A DNA stretch of 64,000 nucleotides from Rhodococcus sp. 06-462-5 (lineage in GTDB: Bacteria > Actinomycetota > Actinomycetes > Mycobacteriales > Mycobacteriaceae). Both the position numbers and the translations under genes were made by a program. Positions 8,150-16,686 of the stretch are shown piece after piece. The stretch is from NCBI RefSeq assembly GCF_002258315.1, contig NZ_NOYD01000029.1, forward strand, positions 1-64,000, in the 5' to 3' direction. Each line of letters begins with the position of its first letter. The first letter of the stretch is position 1. The notes beneath the pieces are model-generated. The model did no database searches, was not told the origin of the DNA, and saw only the letters and a list, made by a program, of their open reading frames with translations.

Positions 8150-9501
8150 CGAAGAAGCAGATACATCTGGGTGCTCATTTCCCCGGCGTCAACAACACCA
8201 CCGTCTGGGCCGATCCGGAATCGAAGAGCCAGATCGAGTTCGACTCGTTCGTGCACCTCGCCGAATCGGCCGAACGCGGTCTGTTCGATTTCTTCTTCCT
8301 CGCCGAAGGACTGCGACTGCGAGAGCACCGCAACAAGATTCACGATCTCGATGTGGTCGGGCGACCGGACACGCTCACCGTCCTCAATGCGCTTGCGTCG
8401 GTGACGACCAAACTCGGACTGGCTGGGACGATCAACACCACGTTCAACGAACCGTTCGAGCTCGCCAAACAATTCTCGTCGCTGGATCATCTGTCCGACG
8501 GTAGGGCGGCATGGAACATGGTGACGTCCTCGGACGCGTTCACCGGCGAGAATTTTCGGCGGGGTGGCTACCTCGATCGTGCCGACCGTTACGTGCGGGC
8601 CAACGAGATCATCGACGTCGCGCGAAAGCTCTGGGACTCCTGGCAGTCCGACGCGTTCGTCGTCGATCGCGAGCGTGGCATTTTCGGTCGCGAATCCGAG
8701 ATCCGCGCAGTCTCGCATTCCGGTCCGCAATTCGATGTCCAGGGTCGCTTCACGCTGCCGCGCAGTCCGCAGGGACATCCGGTTCTGTTGCAGGCAGGCG
8801 ATTCCGACGAGGGCCGCGAGTTCGGTGCGGCCAAAGCCGACGCCATCTTCACCATCCACGGCACGCTCGAGGACGGACAGAAGTTCTACTCCGACGTCAA
8901 GGGTCGGCTCGCCAAGTACGGCCGCGAGCACGACGACCTGAAGGTGCTGCCCGCCGCGACGTTCGTGCTCGGCGATTCTGCGCAGGACGCCGCCGAGAAG
9001 GCGGACCACATCCGGCATCAGCAGGTCAGCGGCAGGACGGCCATCGCATTCCTCGAGCAGGTGTGGGGACAGGACATGTCCGCGTACGACCCGGACGGGC
9101 CACTGCCCGACATCGAACCCAGCGGCGATGTGTCCATCACCCGGGGCCGTGCGCGACACGGCGACCCCAGAACCATTGCGCAGCAGTACCGCGAGCGCGC
9201 CCAGGCCGAGAACCTGAGCATTCGTGAACTGATCATCGCGATGACGACGCGGCAGCAGTTCGTCGGAACCCCCGCGCAGGTGGCCGCGGAAATCGACAGC
9301 TATGTGCAGAACAACGCCAGCGACGGGTTCATTCTCGTCCCGCATATCACCCCGGCCGGCCTCGATGAATTCGTCGACAAGGTGATACCGGAACTTCAGG
9401 ACCGCGGCAGCTTTCGCACCGAATACAGGGGAACCACCTTGCGCGACCACCTCGGTCTGCGCCATCCGTACGAACAGCGAGAAGGAGTGCGAGCATCATG
9501 A
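8146..9501 (+). CDS. FMN-dependent monooxygenase, NtaA/SnaA/DszA/DmoA group
   Basis: A 451-aa LLM monooxygenase of the long NtaA/DszA-like subfamily. Hallmarks are HLGAHFPGVNNTTVW, the long insertion EGLRLREHRNKIHDLDVVGR, FNEPFELAKQFSSLDHLS, GRAAWNMVTS and SPQGHPVLLQAGDSDEGREF. Relatives oxygenate dibenzothiophene sulfone, dimethyl sulfide, nitrilotriacetate and similar substrates, using FMNH2 from a separate reductase. No flavin reductase is encoded nearby. GTG 8146 overlaps the upstream stop (GTGA), and its end overlaps the DUF1684 gene. In this context it probably releases sulfur or processes the imported compound; that is inference. Confidence 0.88.
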   Translation: MTKKQIHLGAHFPGVNNTTVWADPESKSQIEFDSFVHLAESAERGLFDFFFLAEGLRLREHRNKIHDLDVVGRPDTLTVLNALASVTTKLGLAGTINTTFNEPFELAKQFSSLDHLSDGRAAWNMVTSSDAFTGENFRRGGYLDRADRYVRANEIIDVARKLWDSWQSDAFVVDRERGIFGRESEIRAVSHSGPQFDVQGRFTLPRSPQGHPVLLQAGDSDEGREFGAAKADAIFTIHGTLEDGQKFYSDVKGRLAKYGREHDDLKVLPAATFVLGDSAQDAAEKADHIRHQQVSGRTAIAFLEQVWGQDMSAYDPDGPLPDIEPSGDVSITRGRARHGDPRTIAQQYRERAQAENLSIRELIIAMTTRQQFVGTPAQVAAEIDSYVQNNASDGFILVPHITPAGLDEFVDKVIPELQDRGSFRTEYRGTTLRDHLGLRHPYEQREGVRAS

Positions 9502-10244
9502 GTGAATTCGAGCAGGACTGGAAGCAGTGGCATGCAGACCGCGAGGCGTCCTACGGTGATTCGCTCGGTTGGGTGTCGTTGACCGGGTTGTATTGGCTCA
9601 CCGATGAATTCGAGACTGTCGCGGATCTCCCCGGCCGGTGGAAGGCCGACGCCGACTCGGTGACTGTCGAAGGGCTCGACGGCGTGACGACGCTGAATCC
9701 GGTGGAGGGTGCGCCGGGGATTCTGGTCGAGGACGGCGATCGGCGTATCGAGGTGATCCGTCGCACGGGTTCGGTCGCACTGCGGGTTCACGACCCGAAA
9801 GCTCCGACCCTGCAGTCCTACAGCGGCATCCCGGCCTACGAACCGAGCGAGAAGTTCGTTGCCACCGGGACGTTCACCTCGTACGACTCGCCGGTGACCG
9901 TCACGACCGGAGCGGTGGTGGAAGGACTCGAACATCATCACTCGGCGGTTGGCACTCTCGACTTCGAATTGGCCGGTACCGCCGCGCAGCTGATTGCGTT
10001 CGGCGGCAACGGCAACGGCAATGGTCTGAAGGTCCTGTTCACCGATGCCACGAGCGGGGTGACCACCTACCCGGCTGCGCGGATCCTGGCAGTGCCCGCT
10101 CCGGTGGACGGCACCGTCGTTCTCGATTTCAACCGCGCTTCCAACCTTCCGTGTGCATTCACCGACTACGCGACGTGCCCCGTGGCACCGGCCGAGAACA
10201 GGCTGACCGTCGCCGTCGAAGCCGGGGAGAAGAACCCGAGATGA
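9498..10244 (+). CDS. DUF1684 family protein
   Basis: A 248-aa protein with the DUF1684 pattern: WHADREA and GWVSLTGLYWL at the N-terminus, then the C-terminal signature FNRASNLPCAFTDYATCPVA with paired Cys and ENRLTVAVEAGEK. No biochemical function is established for the family to my knowledge. It has no signal peptide. ATG 9498 overlaps the preceding monooxygenase stop (ATGA) and its own stop overlaps the next LLM gene, so it is co-translated with oxygenases. A supporting role in the same catabolic pathway is likely. Confidence 0.85.
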   Translation: MSEFEQDWKQWHADREASYGDSLGWVSLTGLYWLTDEFETVADLPGRWKADADSVTVEGLDGVTTLNPVEGAPGILVEDGDRRIEVIRRTGSVALRVHDPKAPTLQSYSGIPAYEPSEKFVATGTFTSYDSPVTVTTGAVVEGLEHHHSAVGTLDFELAGTAAQLIAFGGNGNGNGLKVLFTDATSGVTTYPAARILAVPAPVDGTVVLDFNRASNLPCAFTDYATCPVAPAENRLTVAVEAGEKNPR

Positions 10245-11365
10245 CGCGCGTTCCGTTGTCGGTTCTCGATCTGTCCCCGATCAGCGAGGGGTCGACAGTC
10301 TCGCAGGCACTGCGAAACACCGTCGATCTGGCTCGCCAGACCGAGGAGTGGGGTTACGAGCGCTACTGGGTGGCCGAGCACCACTTCGTGGCAGTCGCGA
10401 GTTCGTCACCTGCCGTGTTGATCGGTCTGATCGCCGCTGCCACCAACAGGATTCGCGTCGGATCCGCGGCTGTGCAGCTGGGGTTCACGACGGCTGCTGC
10501 CGTTGTGGAGTCCTTCGGGACGGTGGATGCGTTGTATCCGGGACGTATCGATCTGGGTGTCGGTAGGTCCGGGCAGCGGCGAGCAGCAGCCCTGGCCGGT
10601 GCACCACCGTCCGCTCCCGAGCCCGCCGTGTCTTCGGGGCCCGGCGGACTGTTCCCGGTTGCCCCCGCCGAGGCGGCACCGCGGAAGACCCCGCTGCTGG
10701 CCGCATCGTTGGCTGCGCTTCAGCAACCGCACGCTCAGGCTCCGGAATTCGTCGAGCAACTCGACGACCTCGCTGCGTTGCTCGTCGGTACCTACGAGCG
10801 CGACGGGGTGCCGTTGACGGCACGCCCGGGTGTCGGGGCCGACGTGTCGCTGTGGCTGTTCGGCAGCAGTGCCGGGCCCACGGCCCGTGAGGCCGGTGCC
10901 CGCGGTCTGCCGTTCGCGGCCAGCTACCACTTCAGCCCGGGAACGACCCTCGATGCGATCGACGAGTATCGCCGAGCGTTCGTTCCGTCGACCCGCTTGT
11001 CCGAGCCCTACGTGGCTGTCTCGGCCGATGCGGTGGTTGCGGAATCGGATTCGCAAGCCCGTGAGCTGGCTGCGTCGTTTCCACAGTGGGTGCACAGTAT
11101 TCGCAGTGGTCGAGGTGCCGTCGAGTATCCGGATCCGACGAGCGTCGCCGCACTGACCGACGAGCAGTATCGGCTCGTCGCCGATCGGGTGGAGACCCAG
11201 TTCGTCGGATCCGCGGCAACGGTGTCGGACAGGCTGGAGGCGCTGCAGGAAGCGACCGGTGCGGACGAACTGGTACTCACCTCGGTCACGTACGACCATG
11301 CGGACAGGCTGCGCTCGTACGAATTGCTCGGCAAGGAGTGGGGACTGCCGCGGCTCCGAGTCTGA
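10241..11365 (+). CDS. LLM class flavin-dependent oxidoreductase (third of operon)
   Basis: A 374-aa luciferase-like oxidoreductase of the short, monooxygenase-annotated type: PLSVLDLSPISEGSTVSQAL at the N-terminus, ERYWVAEHHFVAVASSSP, VGSAAVQLGFTTAAAV, and ALYPGRIDLGVGRSG. It is more like the widespread single-gene LLM proteins than the two NtaA/SsuD-like ones before it. ATG 10241 overlaps the DUF1684 stop, which makes it the last clearly coupled gene of the operon. The next gene begins 37 nt later with a weaker link. Confidence 0.85.
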   Translation: MTRVPLSVLDLSPISEGSTVSQALRNTVDLARQTEEWGYERYWVAEHHFVAVASSSPAVLIGLIAAATNRIRVGSAAVQLGFTTAAAVVESFGTVDALYPGRIDLGVGRSGQRRAAALAGAPPSAPEPAVSSGPGGLFPVAPAEAAPRKTPLLAASLAALQQPHAQAPEFVEQLDDLAALLVGTYERDGVPLTARPGVGADVSLWLFGSSAGPTAREAGARGLPFAASYHFSPGTTLDAIDEYRRAFVPSTRLSEPYVAVSADAVVAESDSQARELAASFPQWVHSIRSGRGAVEYPDPTSVAALTDEQYRLVADRVETQFVGSAATVSDRLEALQEATGADELVLTSVTYDHADRLRSYELLGKEWGLPRLRV

Positions 11366-11402
11366 GCGGAACATTTGCGTCGTGGTGACCGTTGTACCGC
11401 GC

Positions 11403-12338
11403 ATGACACGAGTTGCGGTTGCAGCGTCCTACGGTGGTCCGGAAGTCGTCGAGATCGTCGAGCAAGAGCTACCTGAGCCGTCCGAGGGCGAGGTTCTGGT
11501 CGAGGTGAAGGCGATCGGCGTCAACCCCTTCGACTTCAAGAGTTACAGCGGTGCTTTCGGCACCGACGAATCCAAGCTCCCGATCGCATTGGGCAGCGAG
11601 GCGTCGGGGATCGTCGTTGCGGTCGGCGGAGCCGTCGAGGGCCCGGTCGGCCCTGTCGCCGTCGGCGACGAGGTGATCGTGTCCGGCCGGAACGGCACGT
11701 ACGCCGAGAGGATTCTGGTTCCCGCGCGATTCGTGTTCCCGAAGCCGAAAGCCTTGGACTGGATGGTTGCTGCCGGTGTGCTCGCTGTAGCTGGAACTGC
11801 TTACGACGCACTGGAATCCGTTGGCGTCAAGGGCGGTGACACTGTTCTCGTGCATGGGGCGGCAGGCGGGGTGGGGTCAGTGGTGGCACAGCTCGCGAAG
11901 GAGCGCGGTGCCACCGTCATCGGGACTGCACGCCAACAGAACCACGACGCGCTCCGTGCCTACGGTGCCGTGCCCGTCGAGTACGGCACCGGACTGATCG
12001 ACCGGGTACGAGCAGCCGCCCCGAACGGTATCGACGCGGCAATCGACACGGTGGGCACCGACGAGGCCGTCGACGTATCTCTCGAATTGCTCACAGACCG
12101 AGCGAGATTGGTCACCACGGGAGCATTCGGACGGGCTTCGGCGGACGGGTTCCTCACCGTCGGCGGGCCGGCGAGCATGGAGCGGCGACGCCTCGCATCC
12201 CCGCGGCTGTTGGAGCAGGCAGGTGCAGGTGTGTTCGAGGTGACGGTTGCCAAGACCTTCCCGCTCGCCGAGGCTGCCGTGGCGCACGCTGAACTGCAAT
12301 CGACGCATCCGCGCGGAAAGTTCGTCCTGATTCCCTGA
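11403..12338 (+). CDS. Zinc-independent quinone-type NADP oxidoreductase (MDR family)
   Basis: A 311-aa medium-chain dehydrogenase/reductase of the quinone oxidoreductase branch. It has IGVNPFDFKSYSG in the N-terminal GroES-like domain, a cofactor-binding GAAGGVGSVVAQLA motif near residues 145-160, and a C-terminal THPRGKFVLIP. The structural and catalytic zinc ligands of alcohol dehydrogenases are absent. ATG 11403 lies 37 nt after the LLM stop, so it may be read through from the sulfur operon or be independent. Physiological substrate unknown. Confidence 0.85.
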   Translation: MTRVAVAASYGGPEVVEIVEQELPEPSEGEVLVEVKAIGVNPFDFKSYSGAFGTDESKLPIALGSEASGIVVAVGGAVEGPVGPVAVGDEVIVSGRNGTYAERILVPARFVFPKPKALDWMVAAGVLAVAGTAYDALESVGVKGGDTVLVHGAAGGVGSVVAQLAKERGATVIGTARQQNHDALRAYGAVPVEYGTGLIDRVRAAAPNGIDAAIDTVGTDEAVDVSLELLTDRARLVTTGAFGRASADGFLTVGGPASMERRRLASPRLLEQAGAGVFEVTVAKTFPLAEAAVAHAELQSTHPRGKFVLIP

Positions 12339-12407
12339 CGCGGGAGCTGTTCGATCCGCTCTGTGGCAGGCCGCCGCGGACGTTCTGCGATCGGTTAGCG
12401 TGGGCGC

Positions 12408-12830
12408 ATGAACTCGGCCACGGACGACCTGGTGAAGAGCTACCTCGACGCCCTCCATCGCGCCGACCTCGATGCGATCGTGAGTCTGTTCGCGCCAGGT
12501 GCCGTTGTGCATTCGCCGTTGTACGGTCCGACTCCCGCACCCGACTTCTATCGCGCTTTGTTCATCGATACCGACAGCGCGGAGCTGACGTCGAAGGGCG
12601 TGTCAGAGGGGCACACCTCGGCAGGAACGCGGCTCGTCACGTTCTGGTTCCATTTCGACTGGCGGCTACCCTCCGGGGTGGCTGCCCCGTTCGACGTCGT
12701 CGATGTCGCCGAACTCGACGACGACGGCCGGATCACAACACTGTCGATCGTGTACGACACGGTCGACGTGCGACCAGCTTTCGAACGGGAGACCGGATCT
12801 TCTTGGAGGTCGACGGAACAGGATCGGTAG
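12408..12830 (+). CDS. SnoaL-like / NTF2-fold protein
   Basis: A 140-aa cone-fold protein of the SnoaL-like/nuclear transport factor 2 group: DLVKSYLDALHRADLDAIVS, LFAPGAVVHSPLYGP, DFYRALF, and a C-terminal IVYDTVDVRPAF. These proteins bind small hydrophobic ligands; some are isomerases or hydrolases, many are uncharacterised. A TAGCGT hexamer (12396-12401) ends 6 nt before the ATG, indicating leaderless transcription and its own promoter. No partner gene is evident. Confidence 0.75.
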   Translation: MNSATDDLVKSYLDALHRADLDAIVSLFAPGAVVHSPLYGPTPAPDFYRALFIDTDSAELTSKGVSEGHTSAGTRLVTFWFHFDWRLPSGVAAPFDVVDVAELDDDGRITTLSIVYDTVDVRPAFERETGSSWRSTEQDR

Positions 12831-12899
12831 CGCCAGGCCTTCGAATCAGCGTGATTGCAACGGGTGCGCTGTTCGGGCGGCGAGCCTAGCGTCGCGTTC

Positions 12900-12998
12900 A
12901 TGACCTGGCTCAGAAGACGACTGACGGCCATCATCGATCGTCTGGGATCACAACCTGCCTGTACCCACGCTGCCGTCGACTTCGGTGTTCGCGGCTGA
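12900..12998 (+). CDS. Possible small protein, 32 aa, leaderless
   Basis: ATG 12900 opens a 32-residue frame (starts MTWLRRRLTAIIDRLG, then SQPACTH). A TAGCGT hexamer at 12887-12892 places a transcription start on the A of the ATG, as at the upstream SnoaL-like gene. The N-terminal half could form a short amphipathic, basic helix. I know no homologue. Without conservation data it could be chance, but the promoter spacing is a positive sign. Confidence 0.35.
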   Translation: MTWLRRRLTAIIDRLGSQPACTHAAVDFGVRG

Positions 12999-13046
12999 AC
13001 GACGTCGAATCCGGCCGAGGTGCAGTGGGGGTGGGGCGTTTTCGTG

Positions 13047-14012
13047 TCAGCGGTCGTATGAATCCCACCATGTCAGCACTCGGGTTCCGATCAAGGTCAG
13101 GTACTTCGAGCGTTCGCCCTCCGGCACGTCGGTCTCGAACCAGACCCGACCGGACAGGGTTCGACCCTGCAACCACGTTCCGTCGCTCTGTCGGGCGGCC
13201 CGGACGACTCCGATTGCCTCCTCCAGACGGCGATCCGGCTGCGTTCCGTCGAGCAGAGACGCGTGCCGAAAATAGTCGAGTGCGTTGAGAGCGCTGTACA
13301 TCCAGCGGAACGGGTGGACGAAGCGACTCACCCAGGGTCCGACCGCCTCGCCGGTGGACAACGTGTACAACAGCTTTCGCGTCAACAGATATTCTTCACC
13401 GGTGCGTCGTGCGGCCCGCGTCTCCATCGTGGCGCGGGTGGCCCTGTCGTACTCCAGCAATCCTTTCAACGAGTTCAGCGTCGAGTGGAACGACGATCGG
13501 GTCGAACCGTCGACCCACTCGCAGTTCCATCCGCCGTCCTGCAGTTGGTGCTCGAGAAACCATTCGACGATGCCCTCGACGTCGGCACCGAGCCACAGCC
13601 CGTTGGCGAGGGTCCACGCATTGATGCAGCAGTCCACCTCGCCGCCCCAGTACGGCAGGTTCTCGTACTCCCACCGGCTGTTCTCCGCGAGCAGCTCTGC
13701 GGTGCGACGCGATTGCAGAACGGCTGGGTCGACACCCCATTCGCGCAGCGAGTTCAGCGACCAGGTGGTTGCGGTCCAGGGTTGCCCCGGTTCGGCCGAA
13801 CCGTCGAAGCCGGCAGGGAAGTACGCACCACCCGCCCATTGGCCGTCCGCGTCCTGCAGCGCCAATAGCCGTGCACCGAATCCTTCGGTCGGCACTCGTG
13901 CGCGCGTTGCCTCCCATATCGCGGGGGATTCGTTCACGATGTCGCGCTCGACCTGCCAACGCAGCGCCGGATCCGAGTCGATGAGCCATTCGCGCAGGGA
14001 GTCGGCGACCAT
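13047..14012 (-). CDS. Prenyltransferase/squalene-cyclase-repeat-like protein of unknown function
   Basis: A 321-aa soluble protein with the alpha/alpha barrel look of the terpenoid cyclase/prenyltransferase superfamily: repeated tryptophan-rich turns such as LQDADGQWAGGAYFPAGF, QLQDGGWNCEWVDG and RQSDGTWLQG. It lacks the DxDD motif and membrane segment of squalene-hopene cyclase and is about half as long. It is therefore probably not a cyclase itself. ATG 14012 begins MVADSLREWLIDSDPALRWQ; upstream in-frame sequence is low quality. It is divergent from the membrane protein starting at 14111. Confidence 0.7.
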   Translation of the reverse strand: MVADSLREWLIDSDPALRWQVERDIVNESPAIWEATRARVPTEGFGARLLALQDADGQWAGGAYFPAGFDGSAEPGQPWTATTWSLNSLREWGVDPAVLQSRRTAELLAENSRWEYENLPYWGGEVDCCINAWTLANGLWLGADVEGIVEWFLEHQLQDGGWNCEWVDGSTRSSFHSTLNSLKGLLEYDRATRATMETRAARRTGEEYLLTRKLLYTLSTGEAVGPWVSRFVHPFRWMYSALNALDYFRHASLLDGTQPDRRLEEAIGVVRAARQSDGTWLQGRTLSGRVWFETDVPEGERSKYLTLIGTRVLTWWDSYDR

Positions 14013-14110
14013 GGCCGAGGAGTCTAACGTCGTTCGTTCGCGGGCGGTCCAGCTAACGATCGGGTCTCGACTCGCGTGGGGTAGCGCTCTGCACGATCTA
14101 CGATTGCGAC

Positions 14111-14635
14111 ATGACTGCCGATCCGACCACGCCCGCATCGTCGACCAGTTCGGCCAACTGGAAACGACGCGCCATCCTCGTCGGAGCGGGCATCGTGCTG
14201 CTTCTGATCGCCTACTTCATCCTCGCGGCTTTCCTGCCGCGCTGGTGGAGTCTGCGGGTCGAGGAACTGGCCGATCGCACGTTCACCAAGGGCATCTTGT
14301 GGGGACTGCTGTTCGGCATCGTCTGCACCTTCGCGCCGCTGGTGTTCTTCTGGAGCGCATGGTCGGTTCGCAAAGGCAGGGCAGGAAAGCAACTGGCGAT
14401 CGGATCGGTCATCCTGGCTGTCGTCACCGCCATCCCGAACCTGTTGACACTCACCATCGTTCTCGGAACCAGCAATGCCGCTCATGCCGGCGAACGCACT
14501 CTCGACACCAGCGCACCGGGCTTCCGCGGCGCGACGGCATTGGGCGCGATCATCGCCGTGGTCCTCGTGGCTCTGCTGGTCTTCGTTGTCGTTCGCCGAA
14601 ATCGTCGTCGCAGGTCCGTCGCACTGTCGCAGTAA
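14111..14635 (+). CDS. Membrane protein, four predicted helices, function unknown
   Basis: A 174-aa integral membrane protein. Hydrophobic segments lie at about residues 20-42, 60-82, 95-118 and 143-163, with a short basic N-terminal tail and a highly basic C-terminus (RRNRRRRSVALSQ). A TACGAT hexamer (14099-14104) 6 nt before the ATG indicates leaderless expression. It ends 3 nt before the convergent regulator gene. I do not recognise the family. Confidence 0.75.
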   Translation: MTADPTTPASSTSSANWKRRAILVGAGIVLLLIAYFILAAFLPRWWSLRVEELADRTFTKGILWGLLFGIVCTFAPLVFFWSAWSVRKGRAGKQLAIGSVILAVVTAIPNLLTLTIVLGTSNAAHAGERTLDTSAPGFRGATALGAIIAVVLVALLVFVVVRRNRRRRSVALSQ

Positions 14636-14638
14636 CGG

Positions 14639-15118
14639 TCAGGCGCTCCGCAGTACGGTCGGGTCGGTGATGACGCGGATGCCCGGCTCCGGGTCGAACC
14701 GGTAGCCGGCACCGCGGACGGTGGTGATCAGCCGGCCGAAGTGACCGAGCTTGGTTCGCACACGAGACAGGTGAACGTCGACGCTGCGACCGCCGTCCGA
14801 GGTACTCAACTCCGACCTCCCGACGACGACGCGTGGGCGCTGCGCTAGATACGCGAAGATCTCGAACTCGGTGTGGCTGAGGCGCACACTCTTGCCGCCG
14901 ACGATCACGTCGCGAGCCGGCAGGTCGATCACCAGAGGAGCGTTGAGTTCGTTGACCCGCACGTCGAATCGGGTGAGGATCTTCGCATGCGGGGCATAGC
15001 TTTTCGCTGCGCCACGAAGGGCATCGGCGAGTGCGTGCAGTTGTGGGCGGGTCAATCCCTGCAAGGACGACGTGCCCGAGTCCGAAATGCGGAGGACGAC
15101 TGTGGCTTCGGTGCTCAT
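14639..15118 (-). CDS. Orphan winged-helix transcriptional regulator, OmpR/PhoB DNA-binding type
   Basis: A 159-aa protein whose C-terminal half (about residues 60-145) is an OmpR/PhoB winged helix: VGGKSVRLSHTEFEIFAYLA, RPRVVVGRSEL, RSVDVHLSRVRTKLG, then TVRGAGYRF. The N-terminal about 60 residues are not a receiver domain: no phosphoacceptor Asp pattern is present. It must therefore be controlled by something other than classical phosphorelay, or act constitutively. No sensor kinase is adjacent. Its promoter region is shared with the GNAT gene to the right. Confidence 0.85.
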   Translation of the reverse strand: MSTEATVVLRISDSGTSSLQGLTRPQLHALADALRGAAKSYAPHAKILTRFDVRVNELNAPLVIDLPARDVIVGGKSVRLSHTEFEIFAYLAQRPRVVVGRSELSTSDGGRSVDVHLSRVRTKLGHFGRLITTVRGAGYRFDPEPGIRVITDPTVLRSA

Positions 15119-15280
15119 AGCTGGTTGTCTCCTGTGACGAACGTGCGCTGCAGAACTGGGTCGGATGGTCAGCGTGGGCAGTGACAGTTCTCGTTCACAG
15201 TCACAGAATGATCGATGGGGTGAGGTTTCGTCAGGGATGCGCTCACCGTGATTGCAACGGTTGACCGGAGGATCTCGCGC

Positions 15281-15796
15281 ATGTTGCGATCAGGCGTGAC
15301 CGACGCACTCCACCCTTGCACCGACCTCATCACCCGTTCCGTCGACTGGGATCATCCCGACGCCGACGCTCTCCGGGCCGAGATGGCCGCCGAGGTGGGT
15401 CCTCGCTACGCAGATCGCGCTGCCCTGATGGCGAAGACCCAGGCCAATGCCGTCGACGAGGGCACGGTGCACCGCACGTTCGTCGTCTACCGCCGCGATG
15501 CCGAGGGGGTCGAGCAGGCGGTCGGCCATGCGGCACTGCGGTGGAACGGGCTCGACCTCGAGCTCAAACGAATGTTCGTCCACATAGACCACCGTGGAAC
15601 AGGCGTCTCGACGGCACTGCTGGTCGCCTCGGAGAACGCGGCTCGTGAGCAGGGACTGCCGCGGCTGATCCTGCAAACCGGAGACCGTCAGCCCGACGCA
15701 GTGAGGCTGTACGAGAAAAGCGGTTACACCCGTATCCCGGTGTTCGCGCCCTACGAAGTGCTCCCGTTCTCCAACACCTTCGAGAAACGGTGGTGA
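15281..15796 (+). CDS. GNAT family N-acetyltransferase
   Basis: A 171-aa acetyl-CoA-dependent acyltransferase. The acetyl-CoA loop reads ELKRMFVHIDHRGTGVSTAL, followed by ASENAAREQGLPRLILQTG and the C-terminal YEKSGYTRIPVF. ATG 15281 has GGAGGA at the right distance; an in-frame GTG at 15248 lacks a site. Substrate unknown. It is convergent with map, 12 nt apart. Confidence 0.85.
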   Translation: MLRSGVTDALHPCTDLITRSVDWDHPDADALRAEMAAEVGPRYADRAALMAKTQANAVDEGTVHRTFVVYRRDAEGVEQAVGHAALRWNGLDLELKRMFVHIDHRGTGVSTALLVASENAAREQGLPRLILQTGDRQPDAVRLYEKSGYTRIPVFAPYEVLPFSNTFEKRW

Positions 15797-15808
15797 GTCG
15801 ATCGACGG

Positions 15809-16582
15809 TCAGAGCTTGGGCAGGGTCATGATCTCGGCACCGTCGTCGGTGATGATCACGGTGTGCTCGCTGTGAGCGGTGAGGCAGCCCGTCGTACTGC
15901 GCAGAGTCCAGCCGTCGGGATCGGTGACGAGTTCGGCGGTGTCCTCCATGACCCACGGCTCCAGTGCCAACATCAAGCCCGGGCGTAGACGGTAACCACG
16001 GCCGGGACGTCCGGAGTTGGAGACGTGGGGATCCTGGTGCATCGTCGAGCCGATGCCGTGGCCGCCGAACTGCATGTTGATCGGGTACCCGGCAGCGCTG
16101 AGCACCGTGCCGATGGCGTGGGAGATATCGCCGATCTTGTTGCCCGGTCGAGCCGCTTCGATTCCCGCGGCCAGCGCGCGCTCGGTGGCGTCGATCATCT
16201 CGAGGCTCTTGGCGGGCTTGTTCTCACCCACGACGAAACTGATGGCCGAGTCCGCTGCGACGCCGCCGAGGATCACGGCCAGGTCCAGAGTCAGCAGGTC
16301 GCAGTCGCCCAGCGCGTAGTCGTGCGGAAGGCCGTGCAGCACAGCATCGTTGACGGAGGTGCAGATGTAGTGACCGAACGGACCGCGGCCGAAGGACGGC
16401 GCGTAGTCGACGTAGCAGGACGTCGCCCCGGCTCCCTCGATGATCTCCTTGGTCCACTGATCGATCTCGAGCAGATTGGTGCCGACTGTGGCGCGTTCGC
16501 GGACGGTCCGAAGAATTCCGGCGACCAGGGCTCCGGATTCGCGCGCGAGGGGGATCTTGGTGGGGGGAAGGATTTCGATCAT
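15809..16582 (-). CDS. map: Methionine aminopeptidase, type I
   Basis: A 257-aa enzyme that removes the initiator methionine from nascent proteins in the cytoplasm. Metal-site motifs are visible: LTLDLAVILGGVAADSA (two Asp), FGGHGIGSTMHQDPHV (His), LALEPW (Glu) and the C-terminal SEHTVIIT (Glu/His). Length fits the type I core without the N-terminal zinc-finger extension seen in some actinobacterial paralogues. ATG 16582 has an AAAGG ribosome site; upstream in-frame sequence runs into the neighbouring promoter. Additional map copies are usual in this group. Confidence 0.93.
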   Translation of the reverse strand: MIEILPPTKIPLARESGALVAGILRTVRERATVGTNLLEIDQWTKEIIEGAGATSCYVDYAPSFGRGPFGHYICTSVNDAVLHGLPHDYALGDCDLLTLDLAVILGGVAADSAISFVVGENKPAKSLEMIDATERALAAGIEAARPGNKIGDISHAIGTVLSAAGYPINMQFGGHGIGSTMHQDPHVSNSGRPGRGYRLRPGLMLALEPWVMEDTAELVTDPDGWTLRSTTGCLTAHSEHTVIITDDGAEIMTLPKL

Positions 16583-16686
16583 GTGGTGCCTTTCGACGTA
16601 TGCCGAACAACGATACCGGTATAAGTATTGGTGTCGAGTCCGACGGCGCGCAAAGCCGTGTGTCGGTTCGTGCGACGCTGTCTGTC

